A stretch of 64,000 nt of DNA from Streptococcus hillyeri. Its GTDB lineage: Bacteria; Bacillota; Bacilli; Lactobacillales; Streptococcaceae. The stretch spans positions 1 through 64,000 of the forward strand of contig NZ_RCVM01000001.1 in assembly GCF_003686955.1 (NCBI RefSeq), read 5' to 3'. The notes beneath the pieces are model-generated. The model searched no databases, had not been told where the DNA came from, and saw only the letters and a list, made by a program, of their open reading frames with translations. The stretch's first letter is position 1, and each line of letters starts with the position of its first letter. The position numbers and the translations under genes are program-made. Positions 1 through 9,498 of this stretch are shown here, one piece after another.

Positions 1-23
1 GCAATAAAATCAACCATTATAAA

Positions 24-112
24 AACCAGTGGAACTTACCCTGACACGGATTTCCACTGGTTGTTAGAGGTTTTATCAGATTAACTTCCACTTTAACAGA
101 CGGTGGAAGTTA
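24..112. repeat. Two perfect inverted repeats upstream of the mscL terminator
   Basis: The first has 11-bp arms at 24-34 and 52-62 (aaccagtggaa / ttccactggtt). The second has 10-bp arms at 82-91 and 103-112 (taacttccac / gtggaagtta). Both share the word GTGGAA, so they look like diverged copies of one palindromic element. Neither has a T-run, so neither is a typical intrinsic terminator. The rest of 1-345 shows no convincing gene. Confidence 0.55.
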
Positions 113-345
113 GTTTGGGAATTTAGCAAAATTGTTTATGATATTGCCGAATCATAGATATTGATTTTCACAATTAAAAAACAATGGAGATAAAGTTTGC
201 TTGAAATTTGTATTTATACAACAAATAACGAAAAAACCAAGAATATCAATTGGAATAAGAATGTTGACTTATGCCTGGTGACAAAAGGAATATATATTAC
301 ATTAAAAGGTAGAAGTAACATGAAAAAGATGCAGGTCGGAGCAAC

Positions 346-373
346 AAAAAAAGCACTTCCGAAAAAGTGCTTT
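346..373 (-). terminator. Intrinsic terminator of mscL
   Basis: A 9-bp perfect stem (350-358 with 365-373) has a 6-nt loop. On the minus strand it is followed by a T-run (plus-strand A's 346-352). It lies 8 bp beyond the mscL stop codon. Confidence 0.85.
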
Positions 374-380
374 ATAGAGA

Positions 381-758
381 TTATTTTTTAAGAAGGTCAC
401 GGATTTCTGCAAGAAGTTCTTCTTGAGTTGGACCAGCAACTTCAGCAGCTTCTTCTTCAGCTTTCTTAGTAAGAGCAGTTGCTTTTTCAGCAGCTTTAAC
501 TACGAAGAAAAGAGATGTTCCAATGATAAGGAAGTTGATAACAGCACCAAGGAAGTTACCATATTTCACACCGTTCCAAGCAAGTTCAGTGATGTTTTGA
601 ACGTTTGCAGCTTTTAAAGCTGGGTTAAGGATAAGAGGAGTGATGATGTCACTAACAAGTGAAGTGATGATTGCACCGAAAGCACCACCGATAATAACAG
701 CAACAGCAAGGTCAATAATGTTCCCGCGGAACAAGAAGTTTTTCAAATCTTTAATCAT
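381..758 (-). CDS. mscL: Large-conductance mechanosensitive channel MscL
   Basis: This 125-residue protein is a homopentameric membrane channel that opens under high membrane tension and releases solutes during hypo-osmotic shock. The N-terminal amphipathic helix (MIKDLKNFLFRGN) and the first membrane segment (about residues 15-45, rich in AVAVIIGGAFG) are classic for the family. A second membrane segment lies near residues 68-90, followed by a charged cytoplasmic helix ending in EIRDLLKK. The length is normal. A purine-rich ribosome binding site (AAAGGA at 773-778 on the complement) precedes the ATG. It is a single-gene unit with its own terminator, divergent from dnaG. Confidence 0.97.
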   Translation of the reverse strand: MIKDLKNFLFRGNIIDLAVAVIIGGAFGAIITSLVSDIITPLILNPALKAANVQNITELAWNGVKYGNFLGAVINFLIIGTSLFFVVKAAEKATALTKKAEEEAAEVAGPTQEELLAEIRDLLKK

Positions 759-850
759 GAGATAAAGAGTTTCCTTTCAGAATTTTTAATACTCATATAG
801 TATATATATAAGAAATTTGAAAGGCAAGGAAAATGACTTGATTTTTTCAT

Positions 851-879
851 TTTACACCTGTTAGCTTTAGTGATATAAT
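851..879 (+). promoter_or_regulatory. Probable dnaG-rpoD promoter (extended -10)
   Basis: TTTACA (851-856), a 17-bp spacer and TATAAT (874-879) preceded by TG at 871-872. The ATG overlapping the -10 at 878 is therefore unlikely to be translated, which supports the TTG start of dnaG at 923. Confidence 0.65.
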
Positions 880-922
880 GAAATATAAAACTAAAATGGG
901 ATTTTTGTGTGGAGGTGTTGAT

Positions 923-2701
923 TTGGCAGTAAGCAAAGAACAGATTCTCGACATCAAAAACAGTGTCAATATCGTTGATGTTATTGGCGAAGTTGTGGCT
1001 TTGACAAAGGCTGGTAGGCATTTTTTAGGGCTGTGCCCCTTCCACAAAGAAAAGACCCCCTCATTTAATGTTATTGAGGATAAGCAATTCTATCATTGCT
1101 TTGGTTGTGGTAAATCTGGAGATGTTTTCAAATTTCTAGAAGACTATCGACAAATTACCTTTATGGAAAGTGTTCAGATTTTAGCGGATAGGGTTGGTAT
1201 TAATGTCTCTGTTAGCCAACCTCGGGTTGAACAAACACAGTCACATCCTCATCAGAAATTATTTTCTCTCAATCAGGATGCTAGTAAGTTCTATCATGCT
1301 GTTTTGATGACCACAACACAAGGTCAAGAGGCTAAACAATATCTCTATGACCGTGGGCTTACTGATGAGTTGATTGTGTATTTTAATATTGGTCTTTCGC
1401 CGTCTGAGCCTGATTACCTCTATCAAGCGATGTCTAAAAAGTATGATGAAGATACTCTCATGCAGGTTGGGTTATTTAACCTTTCTGAAAATGGTCGTGT
1501 TTTTGATGCCTTTCAAAATCGGATTATGTTTCCTTTGACAGATGATAGTGGTCGTGTTCTAGGATTTTCAGGTCGAATTTGGACAGAAAATGATCAGCAG
1601 CAGGGACAGGCAAAATATAAAAATACCCGTTCGACGCTTATTTTTAATAAATCTTACGAATTATATCATATGGATAGGGCAAAAGCTGTCGCTAAAAAGA
1701 CGCATGAGCTCTATCTGATGGAAGGTTTCATGGATGTGATTGCGGCCTATCGAGCAGGTATAAGCAATGCAGTCGCTTCAATGGGTACAGCTCTGACATC
1801 GGAGCATGTCCGTCATTTGAAACAATTCACAAAAAAAGTGATTTTGACTTATGATGGTGATAAAGCAGGGCAAAACGCCATTGCAAAATCTTTAGAAATT
1901 TTGCGAGATATGACTGTTGAAATTGTTCGTATGCCAAATCAAATGGACCCCGATGAGTTCCTGAAAGCAAATTCGGAAGAAGAATTGGCAAAGCTATTGA
2001 CACAGTCTCGCTTATCGGCCACTGAGTTTTGGATTTATTATTTGAAACCAGAAAACACTGATAATCTTCAAGCTCAAATCGCTTATGTTGAGAAAATTTC
2101 TGAGATGATTGCTCAGGTTTCATCAATTACTGCTCAGAATACCTATATTCATTTAGTAGCGGATTTATTGCCAGATTTTGATTATATGCAGGTTGAGCAG
2201 GCGGTCAATAACCATCGATTGGCTGACCGTAAGCAACGTCAAGAGCAAACTTATCAAGGGCAACAAGTTCTTAAAACACTTCCGTTAAGTAAAGCTTTAT
2301 CTGCTCTTAATAAGGCTGAAAATCAATTGTTTCATAGGTTGTTAAATCACCCTTATTTATTAAATGAATTTCGCAATCGCTCAGACTTTTTCTTTCATAC
2401 ACCAGAGTTACAAACTCTTTATCTTGTCTTAGAGAAAGCTGGTGAGATTAGCTCATTGGACTTGGCTTCTTTGTCAGAAGAAGAAAATAGAGCGTATTAT
2501 CGTGTTCTTGAAGAAGTGCTACCTCCTGAAATTGCTGAGGGAGAGATTGTTCAGATAGAAGAACGGATTTATCGTCTCCTAGGGGAACAAGAACTTCGTC
2601 ACACTGCCAAATCCATCCGTGAATCCAGTAACCATGGAGATATTGACCGCGCTGTTGAGGAATTACAAGCCCTCATTTCCCAAAAAAGAAAGTTGGAATA
2701 A
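923..2701 (+). CDS. dnaG: DNA primase DnaG
   Basis: Synthesises RNA primers for lagging-strand DNA replication together with the DnaB-type helicase. The TTG at 923 is chosen as start (592 residues) because GGAGG lies at 911-915 with 7-nt spacing and the product then begins like family members ([13 protein letters not shown]). The upstream in-frame ATG at 878 lies inside the -10 box. The N-terminal CHC2 zinc finger is visible ([11 protein letters not shown], then [11 protein letters not shown]). The central TOPRIM domain shows [10 protein letters not shown] and [10 protein letters not shown]. The C-terminal helicase-interaction region is less conserved. It lies 5 bp upstream of rpoD, the usual macromolecular-synthesis operon arrangement. 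Confidence 0.97.
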   Translation: MAVSKEQILDIKNSVNIVDVIGEVVALTKAGRHFLGLCPFHKEKTPSFNVIEDKQFYHCFGCGKSGDVFKFLEDYRQITFMESVQILADRVGINVSVSQPRVEQTQSHPHQKLFSLNQDASKFYHAVLMTTTQGQEAKQYLYDRGLTDELIVYFNIGLSPSEPDYLYQAMSKKYDEDTLMQVGLFNLSENGRVFDAFQNRIMFPLTDDSGRVLGFSGRIWTENDQQQGQAKYKNTRSTLIFNKSYELYHMDRAKAVAKKTHELYLMEGFMDVIAAYRAGISNAVASMGTALTSEHVRHLKQFTKKVILTYDGDKAGQNAIAKSLEILRDMTVEIVRMPNQMDPDEFLKANSEEELAKLLTQSRLSATEFWIYYLKPENTDNLQAQIAYVEKISEMIAQVSSITAQNTYIHLVADLLPDFDYMQVEQAVNNHRLADRKQRQEQTYQGQQVLKTLPLSKALSALNKAENQLFHRLLNHPYLLNEFRNRSDFFFHTPELQTLYLVLEKAGEISSLDLASLSEEENRAYYRVLEEVLPPEIAEGEIVQIEERIYRLLGEQELRHTAKSIRESSNHGDIDRAVEELQALISQKRKLE

Positions 2702-2706
2702 GATAC

Positions 2707-3816
2707 ATGGCAACTAAAAAAACAAATACTACTTTTAACGTTCAAGTCGCAGATTTTATCCGTAATCATAAAAAAGCAGGAACTGCCACAGATGAAGAGG
2801 TAACTGAAAAACTCGTTATTCCGTTTGTACTTGATGCGGATCAAATTGATGACCTTTTGGAACGTTTGACAGACGGTGGTATTGCTATCACAGACAAAGA
2901 TGGTAATCCATCAACTAAATATGTTGTTGAAGAAATTCAACCAGAAGAGTTAACGGATGAAGAACTTCTTGGTTCGAACTCTGCTAAAGTTAATGACCCT
3001 GTTCGTATGTACCTTAAGGAAATCGGTACAGTACCACTTTTGACCAATGATGAAGAAAAAGACTTAGCCGTTGCGGTGGCTGCAGGCGATTTACAGGCTA
3101 AACAGCGTCTAGCCGAAGCTAACTTACGTCTGGTGGTGTCTATTGCTAAACGTTATGTTGGACGTGGTATGCAATTTCTTGACCTTATCCAAGAAGGTAA
3201 TATGGGACTTATGAAAGCCGTTGATAAATTTGATTATGAGAAAGGCTTCAAATTCTCTACTTACGCAACTTGGTGGATTCGTCAGGCCATTACACGTGCT
3301 ATTGCAGACCAAGCGAGAACCATTCGTATCCCTGTTCACATGGTGGAAACCATCAATAAATTGGTCCGTGAGCAGCGTAACCTTTTACAAGAATTAGGGC
3401 AAGATCCAACCCCTGAACAAATTGCAGAGCGTATGGACATGACACCTGATAAAGTTCGTGAAATTTTGAAAATCGCTCAAGAACCTGTCTCACTTGAAAC
3501 ACCGATTGGTGAAGAAGATGATAGCCACTTGGGTGACTTTATCGAAGATGAAGTGATTGAAAATCCTGTGGATTACACAACTCGTGTTGTTTTGCGTGAG
3601 CAATTGGATGAAGTGTTAGACACTCTGACAGACCGTGAAGAAAACGTTCTTCGTCTCCGTTTTGGACTTGATGATGGAAAAATGCGCACACTTGAAGATG
3701 TTGGTAAAGTGTTTAACGTTACTCGTGAGCGTATTCGTCAGATTGAAGCTAAAGCTCTTCGCAAATTACGCCACCCAAGCCGTAGTAAACAACTTAAAGA
3801 TTTTATGGATGAGTAA
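2707..3816 (+). CDS. rpoD: Primary sigma factor RpoD (SigA)
   Basis: The housekeeping sigma-70 subunit of RNA polymerase, 369 residues, the usual streptococcal size. Region 1.1-like sequence occupies about residues 1-90. Region 1.2 follows at about 95-130 ([11 protein letters not shown]). Region 2 includes [16 protein letters not shown] and the -10-recognising helix [18 protein letters not shown]. Region 3 follows, then region 4 with the -35-reading helix-turn-helix near the C-terminus ([20 protein letters not shown]). The start is 5 bp after dnaG, with no strong ribosome binding site, which suggests translational coupling. Confidence 0.98.
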   Translation: MATKKTNTTFNVQVADFIRNHKKAGTATDEEVTEKLVIPFVLDADQIDDLLERLTDGGIAITDKDGNPSTKYVVEEIQPEELTDEELLGSNSAKVNDPVRMYLKEIGTVPLLTNDEEKDLAVAVAAGDLQAKQRLAEANLRLVVSIAKRYVGRGMQFLDLIQEGNMGLMKAVDKFDYEKGFKFSTYATWWIRQAITRAIADQARTIRIPVHMVETINKLVREQRNLLQELGQDPTPEQIAERMDMTPDKVREILKIAQEPVSLETPIGEEDDSHLGDFIEDEVIENPVDYTTRVVLREQLDEVLDTLTDREENVLRLRFGLDDGKMRTLEDVGKVFNVTRERIRQIEAKALRKLRHPSRSKQLKDFMDE

Positions 3817-3850
3817 AATTTAGTTATTCAGACCAAATGATGTGTTGAAG

Positions 3851-3899
3851 CTAATCATTTCTGTAGCTGATTAGTAATTGTTGATAGCAATTTATCAAC
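3851..3899 (+). other. Two small hairpins between rpoD and the DUF59 gene
   Basis: 7-bp perfect stems CTAATCA/TGATTAG (3851-3857, 3868-3874) and GTTGATA/TATCAAC (3880-3886, 3893-3899). Neither has a following T-run, so they are more likely mRNA processing or stability structures than terminators. Confidence 0.4.
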
Positions 3900-3912
3900 T
3901 AGAAAGAATGAT

Positions 3913-4248
3913 ATGTCAGATAAAAAATATACCGATGATGAAATTTTAGCCATTAAAGACAAGATACTTCAAGGATTAGAAGAAGTGATTGATCCAGAGC
4001 TTGGTATTGATATTGTTAATCTTGGCTTGATTTACGAAATTCGTTTTGAACAAAATGGGGCAACAGAAATTGATATGACGTTGACGACGATGGGGTGCCC
4101 TTTGGCTGATTTAATTACAGATCAAATTCACGATGCGATGAAATCAATTCCAGAAGTCACAAAAGTAGACGTCAAACTCGTTTGGTACCCAGCTTGGACT
4201 GTGGATCGTCTCAGTCGCTATGCACGTATTGCCCTAGGCATTCGATAA
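3913..4248 (+). CDS. DUF59/MIP18-family metal-sulfur cluster assembly protein
   Basis: A 111-residue single-domain cytoplasmic protein. The family motif DPELGIDIVNLGLIY (about residues 28-42) and the conserved TTMGCPLAD loop with its cysteine (about 58-66) identify the MIP18/SufT/PaaD-like domain. Members help mature or target iron-sulfur clusters, but the client proteins here are unknown. It sits between rpoD and rmlD. As I recall, the same gene occupies this place in S. mutans. A weak purine-rich ribosome binding site (AGAAAGA) precedes the ATG. Confidence 0.88.
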   Translation: MSDKKYTDDEILAIKDKILQGLEEVIDPELGIDIVNLGLIYEIRFEQNGATEIDMTLTTMGCPLADLITDQIHDAMKSIPEVTKVDVKLVWYPAWTVDRLSRYARIALGIR

Positions 4249-4326
4249 AAAATTAGTAGGACAGAGACTGAGTATCTCAATCGTCTATTTTTGACCAAAT
4301 AAAAGAAAATATTTAAGGAGAATCAC

Positions 4327-5178
4327 ATGATTTTAGTAACAGGTGCCAATGGACAACTTGGAACAGAGCTCCGCTATTTGCTCGACGAAAGAAATGAAGA
4401 ATACGTTGCAGTGGATGTCGCAGAAATGGATATTACCAATGCTGAGAAAGTTGACGAGGTATTTGCTCAAGTGAAACCAACCTTGGTCTATCACTGTGCT
4501 GCCTATACAGCTGTTGATGCAGCAGAAGACGAAGGTAAGGAATTGAACTACGCTATCAATGTCACAGGGACGGAGAATGTCGCAAAAGCTTGTGCCAAAT
4601 ATGGTGCTACGCTAGTGTATATCTCAACAGACTATGTTTTTGATGGCGAGAAACCTGTCGGTCAAGAATGGTTAGAGACAGATAAACCAGATCCTAAGAC
4701 AGAATATGGACGTACCAAACGTTTGGGTGAAGAAGCAGTTGAAAAGTACGCAGACAAGTTTTATATCATTCGTACAGCTTGGGTATTTGGTAACTATGGC
4801 AAAAACTTTGTCTTTACCATGGAAAATTTAGCAAAGCAACACTCACGTTTAACAGTTGTTAATGACCAACACGGTCGTCCGACCTGGACACGTACACTTG
4901 CAGAATTTATGTGCCATTTGGCTGAAAATCAAAAAGAATTCGGCTATTATCATTTATCAAATGATGCGAAAGAAGATACGACTTGGTATGATTTTGCTGT
5001 GGAAATCCTAAAAGATACCGATGTCGAAGTGGCTCCAGTGGATTCATCAGCCTTCCCAGCTAAGGCAAAACGTCCGCTTAACTCAACCATGAACCTTGAT
5101 AAAGCTAAGGCAACAGGGTTTGTTATTCCAACTTGGCAAGAAGCTCTAAAAGAGTTTTACAAACAAGAGCAAAGATAA
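4327..5178 (+). CDS. rmlD: dTDP-4-dehydrorhamnose reductase RmlD
   Basis: Catalyses the last step of dTDP-L-rhamnose synthesis, the NAD(P)H-dependent reduction of dTDP-4-dehydrorhamnose. The 283-residue protein begins with the Rossmann motif GANGQLG (residues 6-12) and has the SDR catalytic tyrosine and lysine in YGRTKRLGE. STDYVFDGE and RTAWVFG are typical of RmlD. AAGGAG stands before the ATG. It directly precedes the rhamnan genes rgpA-F, to which it supplies donor substrate. It is followed by a short terminator and a new promoter, so it is probably transcribed at least partly on its own. Confidence 0.96.
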   Translation: MILVTGANGQLGTELRYLLDERNEEYVAVDVAEMDITNAEKVDEVFAQVKPTLVYHCAAYTAVDAAEDEGKELNYAINVTGTENVAKACAKYGATLVYISTDYVFDGEKPVGQEWLETDKPDPKTEYGRTKRLGEEAVEKYADKFYIIRTAWVFGNYGKNFVFTMENLAKQHSRLTVVNDQHGRPTWTRTLAEFMCHLAENQKEFGYYHLSNDAKEDTTWYDFAVEILKDTDVEVAPVDSSAFPAKAKRPLNSTMNLDKAKATGFVIPTWQEALKEFYKQEQR

Positions 5179-5182
5179 TTGT

Positions 5183-5201
5183 AGGGGCAAAGCCCCTTTT
5201 T
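5183..5201 (+). terminator. Short intrinsic terminator after rmlD
   Basis: 6-bp stem AGGGGC/GCCCCT (5183-5188, 5192-5197) with loop AAA and T5. The stem is short but GC-rich, so read-through into rgpA is possible. Confidence 0.65.
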
Positions 5202-5253
5202 GTGTGCTAGTATTTTTAATGTTAAGTTGAACAGAGCAGATTTTCTGAGATTG

Positions 5254-5262
5254 TGCTATAAT
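5254..5262 (+). promoter_or_regulatory. rgpA: Extended -10 promoter of the rgp operon
   Basis: TG-C-TATAAT at 5254-5262, 33 bp before the rgpA ATG. No good -35 lies 17 bp upstream; TTGAAC at 5227 is 24 bp away. The extended -10 probably carries recognition. Confidence 0.5.
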
Positions 5263-5295
5263 GAATAAGATTAACATTAAAGCGAAAGGTCTTTT

Positions 5296-6450
5296 ATGAA
5301 ACACGTTTTTATTATAGGAAGTCGTGGTCTACCAGCTCAATACGGCGGATTTGAAACATTCGTTGAAGAACTGGTGAAAAATCAAAGGACTATCGGTATA
5401 AAATATCACGTTGCTTGTCTGAGTAATCAAGAACAAGGAATGCATTTTGACATGTATGGAGCAGATTGTTTTACGATTAACCCACCAAAACTTGGTCCAG
5501 CTAGGGTTATCGCTTACGATATTCAAGCGATCAATTACGCTCTGCAATTGATTGAGAAAGATAGGATTCAAGAGCCCATTTTTTATGTACTGGGCAACAC
5601 AATAGGGGCTTTCATAGCTCCACTGGTAAGAAAGATTCGACGCTTAAAGGGAAAGCTTTTTATTAATCCTGATGGTTTAGAATGGAAGAGAAGTAAGTGG
5701 TCTCGTCCAGTTCAAATGTACTTGAAATTATCTGAAAAGATGATGACTAAGCATGCTGACCTTGTGATTTCTGATAATGAAGGGATTGAAAATTATATTA
5801 AACGCTCCTATCCTTGGTCTAACACACGCTTTATTGCCTATGGGACTGACTTGGCGCTGTCTAGCTTGACGGAAAATAGTCAGTTGGTTCGTGAGTTTTT
5901 TGGAAAATGGCAGAGCAGAGAAAAAGGGTATTACCTAATAGTTGGGCGTTTTGTCCCTGAAAATAATTACGAAACAGCCATTCGTGAGTTCATGGTGTCC
6001 AAAACCAAACGTGATTTAATCATTATTTGTAATCAAGAAGGAAATCCCTATTTTGAAAGATTACGTGACGTGACTGGCTTTGATAAAGACCCACGTGTTA
6101 AATTCGTGGGGACGGTATATGACAGGGAGCTTTTGAATTATATTCGTGCTCATGCCCAGGCCTATATTCACGGCCACGAAGTTGGTGGGACAAATCCTGG
6201 TCTTCTCGAAGCGCTAGCACATACAGAACTTAATTTAGTATTAGATGTTGATTTTAACCGTTCTGTGGCTGAGAGCACCGCTTTGTACTGGAAAAAATAT
6301 GCAGGAAATCTATCAGAGCTGATTAATCAGGTTGATCAGGCAAGTGATTTTTCAGACTTAGGAAATGCGGCTAAAAAACGGATGGCTGACCATTACAGTT
6401 GGGAAAAAATTGTAGGAGAGTACGAGGAGTTGTTTTTGAATGAAAGTTAA
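5296..6450 (+). CDS. rgpA: RgpA-like rhamnosyltransferase (starts the rhamnan backbone)
   Basis: A 384-residue cytoplasmic glycosyltransferase that, by family, adds L-rhamnose from dTDP-rhamnose to the lipid-linked GlcNAc acceptor (RgpA/GacB/WchF group). The N-terminus (IIGSRGLPAQYGGFETFVEEL) is highly characteristic. The C-terminal half is a GT4 donor-binding lobe with GRFVPENNYE and HGHEVGGTNPGLLEALA, whose conserved glutamates bind the nucleotide. The ribosome binding site is GAAAGG at 5283-5288. Its end overlaps rgpB by 11 bp, so the two are translationally coupled. Confidence 0.93.
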   Translation: MKHVFIIGSRGLPAQYGGFETFVEELVKNQRTIGIKYHVACLSNQEQGMHFDMYGADCFTINPPKLGPARVIAYDIQAINYALQLIEKDRIQEPIFYVLGNTIGAFIAPLVRKIRRLKGKLFINPDGLEWKRSKWSRPVQMYLKLSEKMMTKHADLVISDNEGIENYIKRSYPWSNTRFIAYGTDLALSSLTENSQLVREFFGKWQSREKGYYLIVGRFVPENNYETAIREFMVSKTKRDLIIICNQEGNPYFERLRDVTGFDKDPRVKFVGTVYDRELLNYIRAHAQAYIHGHEVGGTNPGLLEALAHTELNLVLDVDFNRSVAESTALYWKKYAGNLSELINQVDQASDFSDLGNAAKKRMADHYSWEKIVGEYEELFLNES

Positions 6451-7387
6451 TATTCTGATGGCTACCTACAATGGTGAGCGGTTTTTAGCTGAACAGATTG
6501 AAAGTATTCAACAACAGACGTTTACCGATTGGAAACTCTTGATACGTGATGATGGCTCATCTGATAGAACACGAGAGATTATTCAGCAATTTGTGGAGCA
6601 AGATGACCGTATTAGCTTCATAAATCCTGATGAAACAACAAATCTCGGCGTCATTAAGTCCTTTTTCACCTTGCTCAAACATGAGAAAGCAGACTATTAT
6701 TTTTTTAGTGATCAGGATGATATTTGGTTGCCTGAAAAGATGGCGTTGACACTCGCAGAGGCGCGAAATCACGCCCAAACGGATCCTCTGATGGTCTATA
6801 CTGACTTAAAAGTGGTCAACCAACAGTTGGAAGTCATAAATGACAGTATGATTCGTAGCCAATCACACCATGCTAATACAGAGTTGCTTCAAGAATTGAC
6901 TGAAAATACGGTGACTGGTGGGACTGCTATGATTAATCATGCCCTAGCAGAACGTTGGACTGCTACAGATAATTTACTCATGCATGATTGGTACTTAGCT
7001 CTTTTAGCAACAGCTTTCGGAAAGCTCATTTATATCGATCAGCCAACAGAGCTTTACCGTCAGCATGACAATAACGTGCTTGGAGCAAGGACTTGGTCAA
7101 AGCGTCTTTATAAATGGATGCGTCCACATTTGCTATTTAGTAAGTATTGGCAGCTTATCATAGATAGTCAACGACAGGCGAAGCATTTGCTTAATATGGA
7201 TATATCAGCAGAGCAGAAAGACCTGATTGAGAAATTCATCTCCTTACAAGAGTACGGATTTTTTGAACGAATGGCTATTTTGAAAAATTATGGTTTTAGA
7301 AAAAATCGGACATTCCATACGATTGTATTTAGGACCTTGCTGATGACAAAATTTGCCTATAAAAAGGAATATCAGACAAAAAAATAA
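6440..7387 (+). CDS. rgpB: RgpB-like GT2 rhamnosyltransferase
   Basis: A 315-residue GT-A fold family 2 glycosyltransferase predicted to extend the polyrhamnose backbone (RgpB/GacC group). The N-terminus MKVNILMATYNGE, the donor motif RDDGSSDRT and the metal-binding DQDDIW are visible. VTGGTAMIN and MHDWYLALLA are typical of the rhamnosyltransferase subgroup. It overlaps rgpA by 11 bp. An 86-bp gap with a hairpin separates it from rgpC. Confidence 0.93.
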   Translation: MKVNILMATYNGERFLAEQIESIQQQTFTDWKLLIRDDGSSDRTREIIQQFVEQDDRISFINPDETTNLGVIKSFFTLLKHEKADYYFFSDQDDIWLPEKMALTLAEARNHAQTDPLMVYTDLKVVNQQLEVINDSMIRSQSHHANTELLQELTENTVTGGTAMINHALAERWTATDNLLMHDWYLALLATAFGKLIYIDQPTELYRQHDNNVLGARTWSKRLYKWMRPHLLFSKYWQLIIDSQRQAKHLLNMDISAEQKDLIEKFISLQEYGFFERMAILKNYGFRKNRTFHTIVFRTLLMTKFAYKKEYQTKK

Positions 7388-7398
7388 TGAAAGGAAAG

Positions 7399-7420
7399 TT
7401 CAGTTAGTAACCTAACTGAA
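7399..7420 (+). other. Hairpin in the rgpB-rgpC gap
   Basis: Perfect 9-bp stem TTCAGTTAG/CTAACTGAA with the tetraloop TAAC and no T-run. It is the only sizeable gap inside the otherwise overlapping rgp genes, and rgpC has no clear Shine-Dalgarno sequence. A role in mRNA processing or in tuning export genes is possible but unproven. Confidence 0.5.
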
Positions 7421-7473
7421 TGAAGGGAACACTGAGTCAACTGTGACGGCTGTATCCCTATTTGATTATAGAT

Positions 7474-8280
7474 ATGAATATATTTGCTAAGGAGAATCGA
7501 ATTCTTCTCCGAGAAATGATAAAAACGGATTTTAAGCTTCGTTATCAAGGAAGTTTTATAGGACATTTATGGTCTATTTTAAAGCCAATGATGCTTTTTA
7601 CTATCATGTATTTAGTATTTGTTCGATTTTTACGTTTTGATGATGGAACACCTCATTATGCAATTGGTTTATTAATAGGTATGGTAACTTGGAACTTTTT
7701 TTCTGAGGCAACTAATATGGGGATGATGTCAATTGTTTCAAGGGGAGATTTGCTTCGCAAGTTAAATTTTTCTAAAGAAATTATTGTCATCTCATCAGTC
7801 GTAGGTGCAACCATTAACTATGCTATTAATCTTCTAGTTGTTTTTATCTTTGCCGTCATAAATGGAGTAAATGTGTCTTTAGGTTGGTTGGTGATTTTCC
7901 CACTATTTGTTGAACTCTTCTTAATGACAACGGGCATTGCGTTTATTTTAGCAACACTTTTTGTGAAATATCGGGATATCGGTCCGATTTGGGAAGTTGT
8001 TATGCAGGCTGGAATGTACGGCACACCTATCATTTACTCTCTGACGTTTATTTTACAAAAAGGTCAAGTTGCCATTGCGAAAGTAATGATGCTGAATCCT
8101 TTAGCGCAGATTATTCAAGATTTACGTCACTTCATTGTATTTTCAGGAAGTTTACGAGGCTGGGATTTGATTGAAAATAAAGCAATTGCTATAGTGCCCT
8201 ATATCTTACCAATTTTAATTTTTGGAATAGGTTATGCTATTTTCCAAAAAAGTGCTAAGAAATTTGCGGAGATTCTTTAA
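7474..8280 (+). CDS. rgpC: Polysaccharide ABC exporter, permease RgpC
   Basis: The membrane subunit of the Wzm/Wzt-type exporter that flips the lipid-linked rhamnan across the membrane. It has 268 residues with about six hydrophobic segments. The ABC2 signature is RYQGSFIGHLWSILKPMM near residues 26-43. Start chosen at the ATG 7474 (MNIFAKENRILL) by likeness to homologues; an in-frame TTG at 7462 is the alternative. Neither has a good ribosome binding site. It overlaps rgpD by one base (TAATG). Confidence 0.92.
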   Translation: MNIFAKENRILLREMIKTDFKLRYQGSFIGHLWSILKPMMLFTIMYLVFVRFLRFDDGTPHYAIGLLIGMVTWNFFSEATNMGMMSIVSRGDLLRKLNFSKEIIVISSVVGATINYAINLLVVFIFAVINGVNVSLGWLVIFPLFVELFLMTTGIAFILATLFVKYRDIGPIWEVVMQAGMYGTPIIYSLTFILQKGQVAIAKVMMLNPLAQIIQDLRHFIVFSGSLRGWDLIENKAIAIVPYILPILIFGIGYAIFQKSAKKFAEIL

Positions 8281-9491
8281 TGACAAAAAATATTGCAGTA
8301 AAAGTTGAACACGTTTCAAAATATTTTAAATTACCGACAGAAAGTACACAGAGCCTGCGCACTAGTATGGTTAATTATTTTAAAGGTATCAAGGGATACA
8401 AAGAACAGCATGTTTTAAAGGATATTAATTTTGAAGTGGAAGAAGGGGACTTCTTTGGTATTCTTGGTCGAAATGGGTCAGGAAAATCAACGCTTCTAAA
8501 AATTATTTCTCAAATTTACGTTCCTGAAAAAGGAAAAGTAACCGTTAATGGGAAAATGGTTTCCTTTATTGAATTGGGCGTTGGTTTCAATCCAGAATTG
8601 ACAGGACGAGAAAATGTCTATATGAACGGTGCCATGCTAGGTTTTACAACAGAAGAAGTTGATGCCATGTATGACGATATTGTTGAGTTTGCAGAGCTAG
8701 AAGAATTCATGAATCAAAAACTTAAGAATTATTCTAGTGGGATGCAAGTTCGTCTAGCCTTTTCGGTAGCCATTAAAGCGCAAGGAGATGTATTAATCCT
8801 GGATGAGGTGTTGGCTGTCGGAGATGAAGCATTTCAACGGAAGTGTAATGACTATTTCATGGAACGTAAGAAGAGTGGTAAGACTACCATTCTTGTAACT
8901 CATGACATGGGAGCGGTGAAGAAATATTGTAATAAGGCTATTTTGATTGAGGATGGTCTCATTAAGGCTTCAGGGAACCCACGAGATGTAGCGAATCAAT
9001 ATAGTTTTGATAATACGAATCAAGTTGTTAGTGAAACTCATACAGAAGACATCAGTAACCGAATTTTAGTAGACAATCTTAAAATGGAGCTCCTGTCGCC
9101 AAATCGTACCACTCCAGATATACCTGTTCAGTTCAAGGTAACATACGATGTTTTTGAAGATATTAAAACTTATGTTGCGATTTCATTGACAGACATTGAT
9201 CGGAACATTTGGATGTATAACGACAACACGATGGATCGTATGACAGATGGTAAGGGGCACTACGCTATAGATTATAGTTGCTTATTAACGCCACTGAACG
9301 ATGTTAAGTTGAAATTAGAAATGACCATCCGTGATGAACGAAACCAAGTTCTAGCTTTCTTACCAGTCTATGAGACACCGATTATTGTTCTCAATCGTGA
9401 TGATTTGGATACTAGTGATGAGTCTGCTAAAGACTCTGCAACAGGAATCTTAAAGCGGAATGGAAGTTGGAATATTTTAAAATCTGAGTAG
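8280..9491 (+). CDS. rgpD: Polysaccharide ABC exporter, ATPase RgpD
   Basis: The Wzt-like ATPase powering RgpC. The N-terminal nucleotide-binding domain (about residues 1-245) has Walker A GRNGSGKST, signature YSSGMQVRL, Walker B LILDEVLAVGD and the H-loop VTHD. After a linker, residues about 260-385 form a beta-rich extra domain resembling the Wzt C-terminal substrate-recognition domain, including WMYNDNTMDRM. In other Wzt exporters that domain reads the chain end, so here it may select finished rhamnan, which is inference. 403 residues is usual for RgpD. Confidence 0.94.
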   Translation: MTKNIAVKVEHVSKYFKLPTESTQSLRTSMVNYFKGIKGYKEQHVLKDINFEVEEGDFFGILGRNGSGKSTLLKIISQIYVPEKGKVTVNGKMVSFIELGVGFNPELTGRENVYMNGAMLGFTTEEVDAMYDDIVEFAELEEFMNQKLKNYSSGMQVRLAFSVAIKAQGDVLILDEVLAVGDEAFQRKCNDYFMERKKSGKTTILVTHDMGAVKKYCNKAILIEDGLIKASGNPRDVANQYSFDNTNQVVSETHTEDISNRILVDNLKMELLSPNRTTPDIPVQFKVTYDVFEDIKTYVAISLTDIDRNIWMYNDNTMDRMTDGKGHYAIDYSCLLTPLNDVKLKLEMTIRDERNQVLAFLPVYETPIIVLNRDDLDTSDESAKDSATGILKRNGSWNILKSE

Positions 9492-9498
9492 GTAGACT

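Noticed and set aside
197-391. 64-codon plus-strand ORF upstream of mscL
   Set aside because: No ribosome binding site, low-complexity AT-rich composition, and it runs through the mscL terminator stem.
878-922. dnaG start at ATG 878
   Set aside because: That ATG overlaps the promoter -10. The TTG at 923 has GGAGG at the right spacing and gives the family N-terminus.
5227-5232. TTGAAC as -35 of the rgp promoter
   Set aside because: It is 24 bp from the -10, too far. The extended -10 alone is the better reading.
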